Assembly (NCBI GenBank): GCA_905116865.2
Contig: CAJHNH020000213.1
Span: forward strand, 556,001-620,000
Origin: Candidula unifasciata
Taxonomy: Eukaryota; Mollusca; Gastropoda; Stylommatophora; Geomitridae
Length of the DNA stretch: 64,000 nucleotides
Direction of reading: 5' to 3'
The notes below the pieces were generated by a model. It was not told the DNA's origin. It saw only the letters and a list, made by a program, of their open reading frames with translations, and ran no database searches. Each line of letters starts with the position of its first letter. Within the stretch, counting starts at the first letter, position 1. Both the position numbers and the translations under genes were made by a program. Of this stretch, positions 10,616 to 22,864 are shown one piece after another.

Positions 10616-10751
10616 TTAGCTCCGAGTCCCAAGAAATGCATCAAACGTTCATAGGTTACTGCCTAGAAGCCCAATGAACGCATAATGCGCCGATTGTATG
10701 TCTCTCTTGACTACCCCTTGACCCTGTGATGCCAAACCCTCTGGGAGTTAA
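10616..10751. mobile_element. piggyBac-like MITE, second copy
   Basis: Starts TTAG (a changed TTAA), then CTCCGAGTCCCAAG, and ends GGGAG with TTAA. Inverted relative to the copy at 10108. Confidence 0.65.
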
Positions 10752-10894
10752 AAGTCAATAGTTGGCAATATGCTGGGCAATTATACAGTGGACCTTGATT
10801 GTGACGTGGTCTCTGTGTGATATGTTACAATTTTCTCTGAAAGATCTCATTTCCAATACATACCTTCTTATTGAGTTTAGCTGTTAGAGCCCAA

Positions 10895-11440
10895 GTTTCA
10901 CTGTATGATATGTGTCGGCTGTATGATACGTGTAGGCTGTATGATACGTGTAGGCTGTATGATACGTGTAGGCTGTATGATTCATGTAGGCTGTATGATT
11001 CATGTAGGCTGTATGATCCGTGTAGGCTGTATCTTGTAGGCTTATGATACTTGTAGGCTGTATGATACTTGTAGGCTGTATGATACTTGTAGGCTGTATG
11101 ATACTTGTAGGCTGTATGATACTTGTAGGCTTATGATACTTGTAGGCTTATGATACATTTGGGCTGTATGATATGTGTAGGCTGTATGATATGTGTAGGC
11201 TGTATGATACTTGTGGGCTGTATGATATGTGTAGGATGTATGATATGTGTAGGCTGTATGATATGTGTAGGCTGTATGATATGTGTAGGCTGTATGATAC
11301 TTGTAGGCTGTATGATATGTGTAGGCTGTATGATACTTGTAGGCTGTATGATACATGTAGGCTGTATGATATGTGTAGGCTGTATGATACATGTAGGCTA
11401 TATGATACTTGTAGACTGTATGATACTTGAAGGGCTGTAT
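10895..11440. repeat. 18-bp minisatellite (GTAGGCTGTATGATACNT)
   Basis: About 30 copies, with a few 2-bp deletions that shift the phase. Because 18 is a multiple of 3, repetitive ORFs (CRLYDT, TAYTYH) are open in several frames; they are not genes. Confidence 0.97.
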
Positions 11441-11639
11441 GACACCTTTTTAATTTCTAAGCTATTTACTCAAACCTACCTCAAGATGGCTGCTGTTCAG
11501 AAGAGAACCACAACAGACCAACATCACACCAAGACTCAGGCAGGCAGACCAGTTCTTCCTTCTGCTTTTTCCAAACATACAAACAGCTGCAGTCTGCAAA
11601 ATCTAGGTGTTTGGAGGGGGAGGGGGGTGTGGTTATATA

Positions 11640-12590
11640 CATCATTCATTACATCCATAATATGTAGTATGATTATATCATGTTTATATCATGATTATGT
11701 GTGTTTACATTGTGACTGTATCAGGTTTATGTAATTATTATATTCTATTTACATAGTGACTAACCGTGTTTATAGTTTATCACATTATTATATTCTGATT
11801 ATATCATGTTTATTTATGATTGTATCATATTTATATTGTTACTACATCTTTATATTGTGATTTTATTATTTATATTGCAATTTTATCATTTATATTGTGA
11901 CTACAACATTTACATCATGTTTACTTAATGTTTATTTCATAATTATTTCATGTTCATATCACGATTATTTCTTCTTTGTATTGTAAATTTATCATGTTTC
12001 TACTATGATTATACCATGTTTAAATGTGATTATATAATTAAATTGTGATTATATTAATGTATATGATTACATCATGTTTATATCATGTTAACACTGTGAT
12101 TATATCATGTTTATATGTGATTGTGTTGTGTTAATACCTTGATTATATCATATTTATATTATGATTAAATCATGTTAATATGTTTATACTATGTTTACAC
12201 TGTGACTATCAGGTTTATATCATGCTTACAGACTATTTACATTGTGACTATATCATATCTATAGTTTATATCATTATATTATGAGTATATTATGTTTATA
12301 TATGATTATATCATATTTATATTGTTACTTCATCTTATTCATATTGAATTGTGACTACATCATTTATATTCTGACTATGACATGTTTATATCATGATTAT
12401 TTCATGATTAAGTCATGCTTATATTGTGACTATCTTGTTTATTGTTTATACTGTAAATATATTGTTATTAACATGTTTTATATCATGATTTTATCACATT
12501 TACATTTTGCCGATATTATTTTTATATCAAGGATTATGATTAAATCATGTTTATATTATGATTGTTTAATGTTATCATAACCACCACATA
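11640..12590. repeat. AT-rich degenerate repeat
   Basis: Long run of loosely repeated ATCATGTTTATATCATGATTA-like words on a 12-30 bp scale. No reading frame resembles a protein. Confidence 0.8.
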
Positions 12591-13275
12591 TAAACACCTG
12601 ATAACAGTTCAGTGGTGTTTACAACTTGTTTTTATAGTGTTTCAACCATATTTGATTTGTGGGTGTTTAATTACTGCTCTTTTTCTAAAGCAGCAATGTG
12701 CAGAAGGGAACAAAACTGGTGATTACGTATGTATTAATTTAACAAAAGTAAACCTTCGAAGAAAGATGTATATTAACAATACCCTTACTTGATATGCTCC
12801 TACAAACTATGGCTGAGTGCCCGCCTGGACGCTGAAAATCGTAAATCCTTAGCAACAACATTATAAACGCCCAGAGAGGACGAGTTTTCTCAACCGTAAA
12901 TCCCCCGTGTTTCACTGGTTGGTGTGAGCTGAGCGGCCCTCACACAGCGGCATAACTCAATACTTGAATACTCTCATGTTGTGTTGTGTTTGTTTATACA
13001 AGATCATATTCTTCACACGGGCTAATTCCCTATTTTATATTTTAATTTTTTTTTTGTCTTGTTCCTTTCCTTGGATTGGGGGAGGGGGGTTTACTTTTTT
13101 TTTTAAACCCATTATTTTTGTACTAATTATTCTCATCACCGGCGTGATGTTAGCCACATCACCCACCGACTGCCATTTGGTCTATAAAATATATGTCTAG
13201 CCTTATATGTCCAATGCGCGTGAAGACACTGTATGTGTGTTTTTTAAAACTGTTTTGATTAATTTCATCTCTTTC
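12591..13275. other. No feature recognised
   Basis: Neither exon-like sequence nor a shared repeat seen. Confidence 0.35.
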
Positions 13276-13279
13276 TGTT

Positions 13280-13570
13280 CCCCGTGTGCTCGGAACCCAT
13301 TGAGGTGGGGGGGGGGGGAGGGAATAGGCAACAACCCCCCCCCCTCCCCCGCCAACCAAGCATGTCGTAACAAGGTGTGTATTTTTTTCGAAGTTGGAGT
13401 GCATCTGCCTGAGTGGTGACGAACCAACAATCCGAATACATATAAGCCATACCTGTAAAATGGGTGGACACCCAAATATCAAGTTCTGGAACACGACCAA
13501 CCTCCAGAAGTGGACGAACAACCAAAACTATCCTCCGGAGTTTACACATGATGAGCGCAAAGATCTCTGT
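13280..13570 (+). mobile_element. GAAGAAG-tailed SINE
   Basis: GTGCATCTGCCTGAGTGG, GAACCAACAATCCG, TCTGGAACA and AACAACCAAAACT in order. Poly-C and poly-G runs expand its head. Confidence 0.85.
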
Positions 13571-13574
13571 TACT

Positions 13575-13975
13575 ACTTGGGGCATTCCCATAAGCGCTTC
13601 ATCTCCATATTCATCAGCCAGTGCAGAGTTCCAAAACCTATGATGCCAGTAGCATTCTGATGAAATGTCCGTCTTTCCTTTCCTCTGAGCGTCGAGCGTC
13701 GGCCAGAACCTCTCATCACTTCCTACTGCAGCAATCTCACCAGCTGTACAGAGTTGTACACGCTTTCCCACACGGCCCTAACCACGTCTGCCTTATCATG
13801 CTTCAATATTCCACCAAGTTGTGCAGAGCCAGTCAGCGTGTTCATTTCCCGTCATTCCGGCATGCCCCAGAGAAAAGATCTAGACAATACTCCTCACCCG
13901 TGACCTCCGCAGCGAAGCACGCCACTCTGCACAAAGCATGCCTATCCTGGCCTTCCTCAGCATGCTTTCCGAGTC
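13575..13975 (-). mobile_element. RNase H-type LINE 3' fragment
   Basis: Minus-strand frames give NTLTGSAQLGGILKHDKADV, then WPTLDAQRKGK and a WECP-like end. These match the end of the RNase H domain plus the C-terminal block of I-type LINEs. Confidence 0.6.
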
Positions 13976-14204
13976 TGTTAAAATCACGATGTGTGTGTGC
14001 ATGTCTGCGTGCGTGTGTGTGTGTCGTATTCTCTAACCACCAGAAAGCTGCAGTGACTGCCTCCCCTCCACCTCCTGGATGGTGTGGTATCATACGCAAG
14101 TCCCTCCTGCACCAAACGTAGACCATTAACTGTTGCCAAGAAACCCCAAGCACTTCTTTTGCCTCTGAACCATCTGTTTAAATCAACCAATCAATCAATC
14201 AATA

Positions 14205-14440
14205 TTCTGTGACCCCCTTATGGGGAAAAAGAAGAACAGACCCACTGCCTCCTAGAAAGCATGCCGTAAGAGTCTATTAATCAGGAATTTTTTATTCAGA
14301 TTATATCTGCCTGAGAGGCGAGGAACCAACAGTCTGCATACAAAAAAATCTAATCTTATTATAAGGTAAAACTAAGTTTCTGGAGCAATATTAAAATTAG
14401 AGAAGAGGATGAACAACCAGAATTGTCCACCAGCGAATGC
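14205..14440 (+). mobile_element. GAAGAAG-tailed SINE
   Basis: AACAGACCCACTGCCTCC, CATGCCGTAAGAGTC, ATCTGCCTGAGAGGCGAGG, AACCAACAGTCTGCATAC in order. Confidence 0.85.
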
Positions 14441-14690
14441 GTAGAAGAAGATAATTCAGATAATTGAATAATTCAGCAAAGCAGACAGGCAGCAATGTTA
14501 TTCAGAGACAACGGTAACAGACCGAGAGGTCGACCGCGCAGAACATAGACCGCAGAAATATCAGAGACACTGAAAAGTATTATACACGAAGCAAACAGAA
14601 AGGCCCGTTCTAGAGATCTCTTCCTTTCCTGACGTAGCGAGGCATTCCAGTGGTAGAGAACAGAAGAAGAATTCGATCAAGTAACCAGAT
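14441..14690 (+). mobile_element. RTE-like LINE tail
   Basis: AGCAATGTTATTCAGA, CGAGAGGTCGACC and TACACGAAGCAAACAGA match the 3' part of the element at 24640. Confidence 0.6.
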
Positions 14691-15140
14691 AATCCGGTGT
14701 TTTGGAAACAAGGCAGGGAGGAGAGGAGGAGGGAGGGAAGACCAGAGACGTCAGACTCTTCATCATTTTTTGTAGCGGGGTGGGGGGTGGGGGGGGGGGG
14801 TCAAGACGCCTAATGCCCCCCCCCCCCAGGTTGCTACTCTACTGCCCACAGACACCGTGTAAGTGCCGGTGTAACTGGACTAATAATTGTTTCATTACTG
14901 ACTCATGACAGCGATTTTGTGTGGGCAAATGACTAACAGTGTATGTTTACTACACCCAGCGAGTGCCCATCGGTCTTTACAATGTAAGTCTTGCACTATC
15001 TGCCCAGTAAAGCCGAAGGAATGGAAAAGGATCCTATACGTTACTAATAGTTCTCCCTCTTTTGTTAGCTTGAAATAAATTATCTAAATCTGCAATGCTG
15101 TCTCTAGTAAGAACTTCACTGTCTTTTGTAATTCACTTGG

Positions 15141-15546
15141 GTGCTGCGTGGTCTCGAAGCATGGCGTCCTCCTCGAGTGCTAGAAGTTCCGGGTTCAATC
15201 CCTGGTCAAGGCTGGTATTTTTTCACGTGGACTTGGACTTTTAGTAAGTTCCCCTCGTCTCTGGGTAGTGAGATCAGACGCACGTGTGCATTGCTGCGCA
15301 CGTAAAAAAAAAATCCCTTGACAGTTGGAAATCGAAAAGAGTTGCCTAACGGCGCTGTCCGGGCAAAATTTGGAGTTGAAAATCTACCCAAAGTATTTCA
15401 GGACCCTCGCTGGTGCTACAGAGCCTGTGCACTGTGCTGAACTTCTTCGGTGGACTCAGACTTGAGTTAGAAGTAGAACGGAGCACTTATGGGTTACTAC
15501 GCGTTTGCCATGAAGATGATCCGTTGTTCGAAACCTCAAACCTAAA
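15141..15546 (+). mobile_element. tRNA-derived SINE (family B), full length
   Basis: The head GCTGCGTGGTCTCGAAGCA carries a pol III A-box-like word, and GGTTCAATCC a near-perfect B box. The body runs through GTCTCTGGGTAGTGAGATCA and GTAGAACGGAGCACTTATGG. A dead tRNA-like head, not a tRNA gene. Confidence 0.85.
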
Positions 15547-15549
15547 ACC

Positions 15550-16010
15550 TTGTAATTCACTTATCAGACCGGAAAGTTTGGCTTCAACTAGGGTCTTTCT
15601 TGCTCAGAAGTTTTGCCTTGATATGTTGTATTTGGGACAGTCTTTGAAGATGTGATCTGTTGTCTTATAAGTCCACACGTGCACACGACTGATTCACCAC
15701 AATCTTAAATTGTGTGTACATGTGGCTGCGAAGTCGATTGTGTCCTCTTCTGAGGCGAAGAATAATAACTTTGCTCTGGTCTGTCCATAATATGGTAATC
15801 ATCTTGTGCCAGTTCTGGTGGCTTTCTGGTTGATTTAATATTTCTTCTTTTCTGTTAGTACGTCAAGCTGTTCTTGAGTTGCACCTTCCTTGGCTAGTTT
15901 ATCAGCTTCTTCATTTTCTGGAACTCCACAGTAGGATGGTATCCAGTGCATAGTTATCATAGACCGGTTGCCTAGTTCAGATAGTAGTTTCCGGAAACCT
16001 GGTAATTTTT
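15550..16010 (-). mobile_element. RNase H-type LINE: RNase H end and zinc knuckle
   Basis: The minus strand encodes MHWIPSYCGVPENEEADKLA, the diagnostic W-x-P-x-H-x-G-x-x-x-NE-x-AD-x-LA block of LINE RNase H (His replaced by Tyr here). A degraded knuckle with DHIFKDCPKY follows. Confidence 0.8.
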
Positions 16011-16446
16011 TTTTAAAAACTAATAGTAACAAACACGTTATATTAATTAAATGCCTAATACACCCCCCCCCCCTTTTTTTCCCCCAACGAATATTGTAAA
16101 AAGGTGACCAATTGGGGTTTTGTCTAATGAGGATTTGTTGGATCGAAAGAAGCAAATATCGCAGCGTAGCTGTAAACTACAACACAAAGTGCCAACCCCC
16201 CTCTGAGGAGGAACGCAGTAACATACAAGTAAACAAACCTTTATGGCAGAACTGGTAGTTCTGCACAGTAAGAAGTAGATCACGCATGCCACAAAACACA
16301 AGCACGGAACAGCTGCCCAGAAACAAAAGAGAGTGGTCGTGAGCTGAAATCCCTCCATGTCACCATTTTGTGTATCATTGTTTATATCACAGATTTCGTT
16401 GCTAGCCTGTGACGGGAGAGGGTCGGGAACATTTATATATACATAC

Positions 16447-16455
<9 letters not shown>

Positions 16456-16487
<32 letters not shown>
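16456..16487. repeat. (GT)n microsatellite
   Basis: About 16 GT units after an AT-rich start. Confidence 0.95.
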
Positions 16488-16488
<1 letters not shown>

Positions 16489-16682
16489 TTATATATATTT
16501 CATAGCACCCCACAGTCGAGTATATTGGACTTCCGCCGCCCACCTCGTAGAGTGTGGTGTATAGTGGACATAATTATCAAAACTGAAATCCTGCTCTTCC
16601 TTGCAGCAACATTCAAATGTAAGTTGTAGACTATCATCTCACAGTCCTTAAGAAAGAAAATAGGGGCGTTTGAGTTGAAATA

Positions 16683-17978
16683 CAGTGGAACTTTGCTTAA
16701 CGAGCATAATTCGTTCCAGAATCATATTCGTTAAGCGAAACGCTCGTTATGCGAAACAATTTTTCTCAAATAAATTATTGTAAAATACAATAATGCGTTC
16801 CATGTCGAAAAAAATACTCACAAAATTCTATGTATAAGGTTTATTTAAGGAAAATTATATTCATATTGTTAAGGAGAGTGGATCATCTTCATCTTTTCTT
16901 CAAACGCGGAACGAACTCACCTGGAATGCCAATTCGATTTGCAGAAGAAAAAAAAAGTCAAAATAATTATTATAATAGCTAATTATTTTATTTTTTTTAC
17001 TAGAAAGATGTCAAAAGACATTTGTATTTTCCCACGCTTCAAAATTTGGCGAAAATGCGACACAGCATTATCATTAAATACATTTGCAAGGCGCATAGCC
17101 ACTTCCTTATTAGGGTGATGCACCTCAATGTAAGATGCAACAGTTTGCCATGCTTTTAGCATTTCTCATATTTCGCCAGCAGATTGTTGCTTTTCTGTTA
17201 TCTACTCCTCCTCTGACAAACTTTCCTCCAAGACTTCTTGCTGTGAAACACAATGCATAAGCTTTTGGGTGGTCAGCTCTTGGCTGTGCTCTTTCACAAG
17301 CTCTTCGATGTCACTGTTATCCACCTTCAATCCCACAATAGTGGCCAAAGACACAATCTCGTTGACTACAGGTTCCACAGGTGCTGTCTTGAACCCCTCA
17401 AAGTCACAAATCTACAACGCTCTCCGGTCAAAGCTTCTTCCAAACATAAGTTAGGTTTTTTTTGGGTAACCCCTTCCCCCACCTTGTCGATCATCTTGAG
17501 GCAGGCAACAATGTGGAAGTGATTTTTCCAAAAATCTTTGAGAGTGAGATTGGTCCCTTCAGTCACCTGAAAACAATGCTCGAAGAGTGCTTTAGTGTAG
17601 AGCTTCTTAAAGTTATAAATAACTTGCTGGTCCATGGGCTGGAGTAACGGAGTGGTGTTGGGAGGCAGAAACTGGATCGTGATGAACTTAAATTCTTCGG
17701 GAGGTCATCTCGTAGGCCTGGAGGATTCATGTACATATATCACAATATAACACAAGTTTGAGAAAATGTGTGATCACAAGCGACACTACGATGCTACTGG
17801 AACGAGTGCTAAACACAGACTGATGTAACATGCGCACAATGCGGGACTTCCCCTCTCCTCGCCACTCGTTATGCGAAACGTCGCTCGTTAAGCAAGTCAT
17901 TTTTTTTTTTTACAATTTCTTTTGCTCGTTATGCGAATTACTCGTTATGCGAGGTGCTCGTTAAGCGAGGTTCTACTG
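16683..17978 (-). mobile_element. Tigger/pogo element with decayed transposase
   Basis: 1,296 bp with TA on both sides. The left end is CAGTGGAACTTTGCTTAACG and the right end is its complement (CGTTAAGCGAGGTTCTACTG). Both ends carry repeated CTCGTTATGCGAA words. The minus strand at 17366-17635 encodes MDQQVIYNFKKLY, then EGTNLTLKDFWKNHFHIVAC, the C-terminal part of a pogo/Tigger (CENP-B-related) DDE transposase. The N-terminal DNA-binding region is missing. Confidence 0.85.
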
Positions 17979-17999
17979 TACTATTTTAAAAAAAAAAAG

Positions 18000-18310
18000 A
18001 CTCAGAATATCATGGAGAAAAAGAAATACTGACATTCTAAAGGATCTGAACATCCAGGAAGATTACCTAATAAACAAACAACTTGTCTCGGAAGCTGTAA
18101 GATTTTGGCCATATCAAGCCATTGTACCAGGATTGGGGGGGGGGGAGGGGTGGGCGTAAGGGCCGGTTAACACGAAGATGGGCACAGGATATAAGTGACG
18201 CATAGATATGAAAGTGCATGAGGCGGGGCGAGAGAGCTGGCGAGAGACTGGGCTCTTCTTAACAGCAGACCATGATGAGAGCGACATTCCGTGAAGGACC
18301 TGCTGTCGTG
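18000..18310 (+). mobile_element. LINE 3' tail
   Basis: GGATCTGAACATCCAGGAAGA, then GCCGGTTAACACGAAGATGG; about 85% similar by eye to 10255-10615. Confidence 0.65.
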
Positions 18311-18349
18311 TCCTTATACGTCACACACGGCTAGCAGTGGTCCATCATC

Positions 18350-18710
18350 ATTATCATCAATGAGCAAGTCCTTTACAGTACGTTGCTCTCTTTACGGCTC
18401 GCCTGAAAGTATCCCTTTGCCTAGCCAGCTCTCCAGCTCCATGTGTTTTCAGTGTCAATGCTTCTTTAATGTCCTTATCCATATTCTCGGTGGTCGACCC
18501 CTGCCTCGCCCTCCACATACTGCACCTTTCATCAGTCTTTTCCAAGCACTATGACGTTGGGTGTGGTCAAAATAATTCAACTTTCGGGACAGGACGCTGT
18601 TTATGAGCCAGTTCTTCTTGATATTGAACTCGTTTAGAACATGTTTTTTTTTTTTTTTTCCTTTTCTTGATCCATGGTATTCTAAGAATTTTTCCATAAC
18701 ATTTTAATTC
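18350..18710 (-). mobile_element. LINE 3' tail, opposite strand
   Basis: The minus strand encodes NSVLSRKLNYFDH, then GRGRGRPPRIW, the GRGRP-x-x-x-W terminus of RTE-like reverse transcriptases. Tail to tail with the preceding element. Confidence 0.7.
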
Positions 18711-19159
18711 AAAATTCTGTGCAACTCTTTCAATATCCTGAATTCACTCCAGCCCAATATTTGTGGTCTGTCCCAACAAGGCTAGTTTGAGCGTTTCTCT
18801 TGACGTCATCCTTTCCTCAATCTGTTTCCCATTGCAGAACCTATTTAGCAAGCTAACTGTGTTATCATAGTGCCCGACTGCTGGAACATGACAAAACCAT
18901 GTTTTAGAATATTTGAAATATTGTCATACACACAGAATGCGCTAAATTGGACACATCCTAAGAAAATCGATCAGAGAATCACTAAACATAAATAAATGGG
19001 AAATAAATTGATAAAAAGGGTAAGCACCGCTACACCCCCCCCCCCCCGCACCATCACCCCCCCCCCCACCCCCAAAGAACGATAATGAATAAATCTGGAT
19101 TGGATTCCATCCATGATACTGACTTGATTAGAGGAATGGAGAAATAAGCCCTGGATAAT

Positions 19160-19520
19160 ATAATGGCCCAGCGGGACAATAATGGTGATATGAAATGGTA
19201 AAATAAACAAACAGCAGGACAATGATGGTGATATGAAATGGTTAGGATAAACAAACAGCTGGACAATGATGGTGATATGAAATGGTTAGGATAAACGAAC
19301 AGCGGGACAATAATGGTGATATGAAATGGTAAAATAAACAAACAGCAGGACAATGATGGTGATATGAAATGGTTAGGATAAACGGACAGCGGGACAATGA
19401 TGGTGATATGAAATGGTTAGGATAAACAAACAGCTGGACAATGATGGTGATATGAAATGGTTAGGATAAACAAACAGCGGGACAATGATGGTGATATGAA
19501 ATGGTTAGGATAAACAAACT
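19160..19520. repeat. 45-bp minisatellite, about eight copies
   Basis: Unit AACAAACAGCGGGACAATGA plus TGGTGATATGAAATGGTTAG and GATAA, with short variants. Confidence 0.93.
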
Positions 19521-19654
19521 ACCAAATATTGACGACAGGACAAGTGTGTTGATAAGCTCGACCTGAAGAGACATCATTAGACAGACTTGCCTTACAGCCT
19601 TAATGCACAACTATGGAATATAGAGAATACTTTTCCTCATCATAATCCTGCTCA

Positions 19655-19975
19655 CCTTTTTAACTTCTTCTTTTGCTTCTTCTTCTTTTGCTTCTTCTTC
19701 CTTTTCTTCTTCTTTTTCTTCTTCTTCTTCTTCTTCTTCTTCTTCTTCTTCTTCTTCTTCTTCTTCTTCTTCTTCTTCTTCTTCTTCTTCTTCTTCTTCT
19801 TCTTCTACTTAGTCTTCTTCTTCGTCGTCTTTTCGTCGTCGTCGTTGCCTGCTTCGTTGTCATCGCGTCTTATTGGTCTTTTTCTTCTTCATCTTCATTA
19901 TCTCCATCTTCGTCGCCTTCTTCCTCTTCGTCTTCTTCGTCTTTTTCTTCTTCATCTTTTTCTTCTTCATCTTTT
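19655..19975. repeat. (TTC)n microsatellite and flanking TTC-rich DNA
   Basis: A pure TTC core lies at about 19720-19806, with degenerate TTC/GTC triplets on both sides. Poly-Leu, poly-Phe and poly-Arg ORFs here are artefacts. Confidence 0.97.
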
Positions 19976-20120
19976 CTTCGTACTGTTGGTTCCTCAAATC
20001 TCAGGCAGATGCACTCCGACATGCTGTAAGGGGGTAAAAATATGGAAAATAATTTTAAAAAAGGGAGGGGGCGGGGGGTTAATGGGTAGTGAGTCTCTCA
20101 CCTCTTACCTGGGGCCCCTG
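19976..20120 (-). mobile_element. GAAGAAG-tailed SINE, head part
   Basis: Starts inside TACTGTTGGTTCCTCAAATC, then GGCAGATGCACTCCGAC and GGGGCCCCTGAACCC. The TTC tract beside it may have grown from the SINE tail. Confidence 0.65.
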
Positions 20121-20894
20121 AACCCATCATCAATCAGGTGCCGTCTCTACATTGAAGGCAACTGACCTCCGACACGCTCTGTCTCTTGCCTTGGTTATAC
20201 TTTCAGACTGCTATTCTTCCATCTCTTTATGTTGTCCTCCAACTTGTAACGATGTCTATCTCTTACCCTCGATTTTTCCCTCCACTATTCTTTAGTTGTG
20301 GTTTCATTGCTAACTTAAGGGTGCTAAATGACGAGGTCCCAGTCTCTTCCACGATGGCCAGCTGTGTTCACTACTGAACACGCCTCGTGTGTGTCATACA
20401 CTTAGCTGCTTCGCTTTTCAAATATTTAATCTTTAAATTATTCCGTTTTTGTGTACTAGGTATGGACATTCACTTGTAGTAGGCTACTACGCCCACTTCA
20501 CTCGTGTAGTTTCGCCAGACAGCCAAGACTGTTGACCGTGGTGTGTCCACCGCCGTATACAAGCGGTATCCGGTGAGTTATACATGAAATGGGAATCCAA
20601 AAAAGCTCCCGGACTACCCAGAACCCTTACGGACAAAGAATTCGTCTCAAACCATTGAAATAGCACCATGTTACAGAAATGTATATAACCAAACGAATAT
20701 GAGATGTGACAGTTCTCACTGTTTGTGAAGAAGAGGTGGACTTTTTCATGCTATGGGCGTATCCGGTATATGGTTCCACATCCGCTTTTATAAAATAATC
20801 GAAGTGGGTGTGGTCAACGTCATACCAGTACCTCCCTGGCAGTATATAAAGTTCTGAGGCCACTATCACTTTAAATTACACTAGGTAATCTAAA
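20121..20894. other. No feature recognised
   Basis: Short ORFs on both strands have no family resemblance and no splice pairs I trust. Confidence 0.35.
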
Positions 20895-21305
20895 AAAAAT
20901 ATGAAATACAGAAGTGAATCATAGACAATTAGTAGATTAGTGAAAAAGTATTTGAAATTTTCGGAGATGTGGTTTTACTGACAAATGATGAAAATACCCT
21001 GGACAGAAAAAGAGTAAAAAAGATATCGAAAGAAACTGACTCACGAAGAGAACTTATTGACCATATCAGAGAGTCTGCATTCTTTGGTCATTTGATGAGA
21101 AGGAGAAAACTATAGTACATCATGACAGCATGAAATTTGGTGGGGGAGGAGAGGCAGAGGGAGATCGAGAGAAAAGATGTTGGACAGTTTGACATCATGC
21201 CATGGAGAATCATTTGTGTCAGAGTTGACTGAAAGTACACGAGACAGAAGGCTGTGAATAGACATGACTACCAACTCCACACAACATGGACTTGAAGAAG
21301 AAGGA
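20895..21305 (+). mobile_element. LINE 3' tail
   Basis: Shares GGACAGAAAAAGAGTA, GAAAGAAACTGACTCACGAA, GAGGCAGAGGGAGA with 7490-7865. Confidence 0.7.
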
Positions 21306-21317
21306 TCTCAGAAAAGT

Positions 21318-21320
<3 letters not shown>

Positions 21321-21394
<74 letters not shown>
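21321..21394. repeat. (AT)n microsatellite
   Basis: About 36 AT units. Confidence 0.97.
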
Positions 21395-21397
<3 letters not shown>

Positions 21398-21486
21398 TTT
21401 TAAATATAGAGATAATGGAAATATTTTGTCATTTAACTTTTATTAAATAAATGACTGTGCTTGCAAAATCACAAATTATTTTAAGA

Positions 21487-21842
21487 AGGTTTGAAGGTTG
21501 AACAACGGATCGACATCATGGCACACGGGTAGTAAACCATAAGTGCTCCTCTCTTCTTCTAACTCAAGTCTGAGTCCGAAGAAGCTCAGCACAGTGCACA
21601 GGCTCTGTAGCACCGGCGAGATTTCTGAAATACTTTGGGTAGATTTTAAACTCCAAATTTTGCCCGGGCAGCGCCGTTAGAATACTCTTTTCGATTTCCA
21701 ACTGCCAAGAGATTTTTTACGTTCGCAGTAATGCACACGGGCGTCCGATCTCACTACCCAGAGACGAGAGGGAATTACTATATTGAACCTGGAACCTCTA
21801 GCAGTTGAGGCGGACACCATGCCTCGAGACCACGCAGCTCCC
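21487..21842 (-). mobile_element. tRNA-derived SINE (family B), full length
   Basis: Reverse copy of the 15141 element, from CATAAGTGCTCC to the tRNA-like head (rc of ATGCCTCGAGACCACGCAGC). Confidence 0.85.
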
Positions 21843-22295
21843 ATAATTCTATAAAAGTCTCTAAGTTACAACTTTATTCTGTTTTCCATGATTTCCCAAA
21901 TGCCAGATTATTGATTATATCATAATTTTTAGGCTCCTTCAGACTGCAAGTAAGCTACAGCATATTTAGTTCCCCATTATATTGTGTTACCCATTTCAAA
22001 CTAACTAGATGTAGAAGCCATACAATTTTTTTAAAACTCCGGACTCCGCCCCATGCGGATCTCAGCCCAAGACCATCGGGTCGGTAGTAAATGTTACCAC
22101 AACCTGTCATGTAGCAAATCGTAAATTTGTTATTGCTGAAATACTAACCATAATAAGACAAACTTGCCAGGCTGCACGTGTTGAGTTGCTCTGATAAGCG
22201 GGTTTGACCAAAACTAGATTAACCACAAATCCAGGATTTTATGAAGACCGAAAGACCTCGGATGCCTGAAAAAAAAGTTTCACATTTGAAATAAT

Positions 22296-22341
22296 GGGGG
22301 GGGGGGGGGGGGGGGGGTGAAAAAAAAGGGGGGGGGGGGGG
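22296..22341. repeat. Poly-G tracts
   Basis: Two G runs split by a short A-rich spacer. Confidence 0.9.
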
Positions 22342-22429
22342 TGATGTTCAAAAGAATAGCTTTGGTTCTCTTTTTGTAAAGAGGCTGTGTTCCAACCTTT
22401 TTTCGAGTCGGGACCCTATTTTATTGAAG

Positions 22430-22690
22430 CAACTGACACGCAACCACATACATCTCTGATGGTACCAGTTGGGGTCTGTATATTTATCTTGCCTTACCTC
22501 TCAGTGGAGACAGTGGAGAGTGTCTAAGGCAAATGAATTCGTCACCGCTGCATCGTTCTCTGCTCCCACCATAATGATCTGTGCTTCCACATTGTTCACG
22601 GGCTTCCATACAGCCTTAATCACATTTAGCTTGTACTGTACCATCGCCAGGTTGGTGACACGCTTTTTCGACAAGCGAATTTAGCGACAC
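22430..22690 (-). mobile_element. RNase H-type LINE 3' fragment
   Basis: Reverse orientation; ATGGTACCAGTTG..TGTCTG..TCTTGCC matches the block at 56400 and 5090. Confidence 0.5.
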
Positions 22691-22864
22691 GGTAATTCAG
22701 TCTACTAGCAAAACCAAGGGTTAAATGGCGATTATACTGTTTAAAGTGTTACTTTCACGCGACACACCTTCACACTGCAGCCGACACTAATGTATAGCGA
22801 CAATTCAGAAAGTTCTGCCTTAAAGATACCTTAGGATGGCTGGTGCACTTGAGGACTGAGCTCG

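Noticed and set aside
11042..11734. Repetitive ORFs (TAYTYH, CRLYDT, ICVGCM) on both strands
   Set aside because: Artefacts of the 18-bp array; frames on both strands are open because the unit has no stop.
17253..17647. Plus-strand ORFs within the Tigger element
   Set aside because: Antisense shadows of the transposase remnant encoded on the minus strand.
19587..20165. 192-codon plus ORF with poly-Phe
   Set aside because: Read-through of the TTC microsatellite and a SINE fragment.
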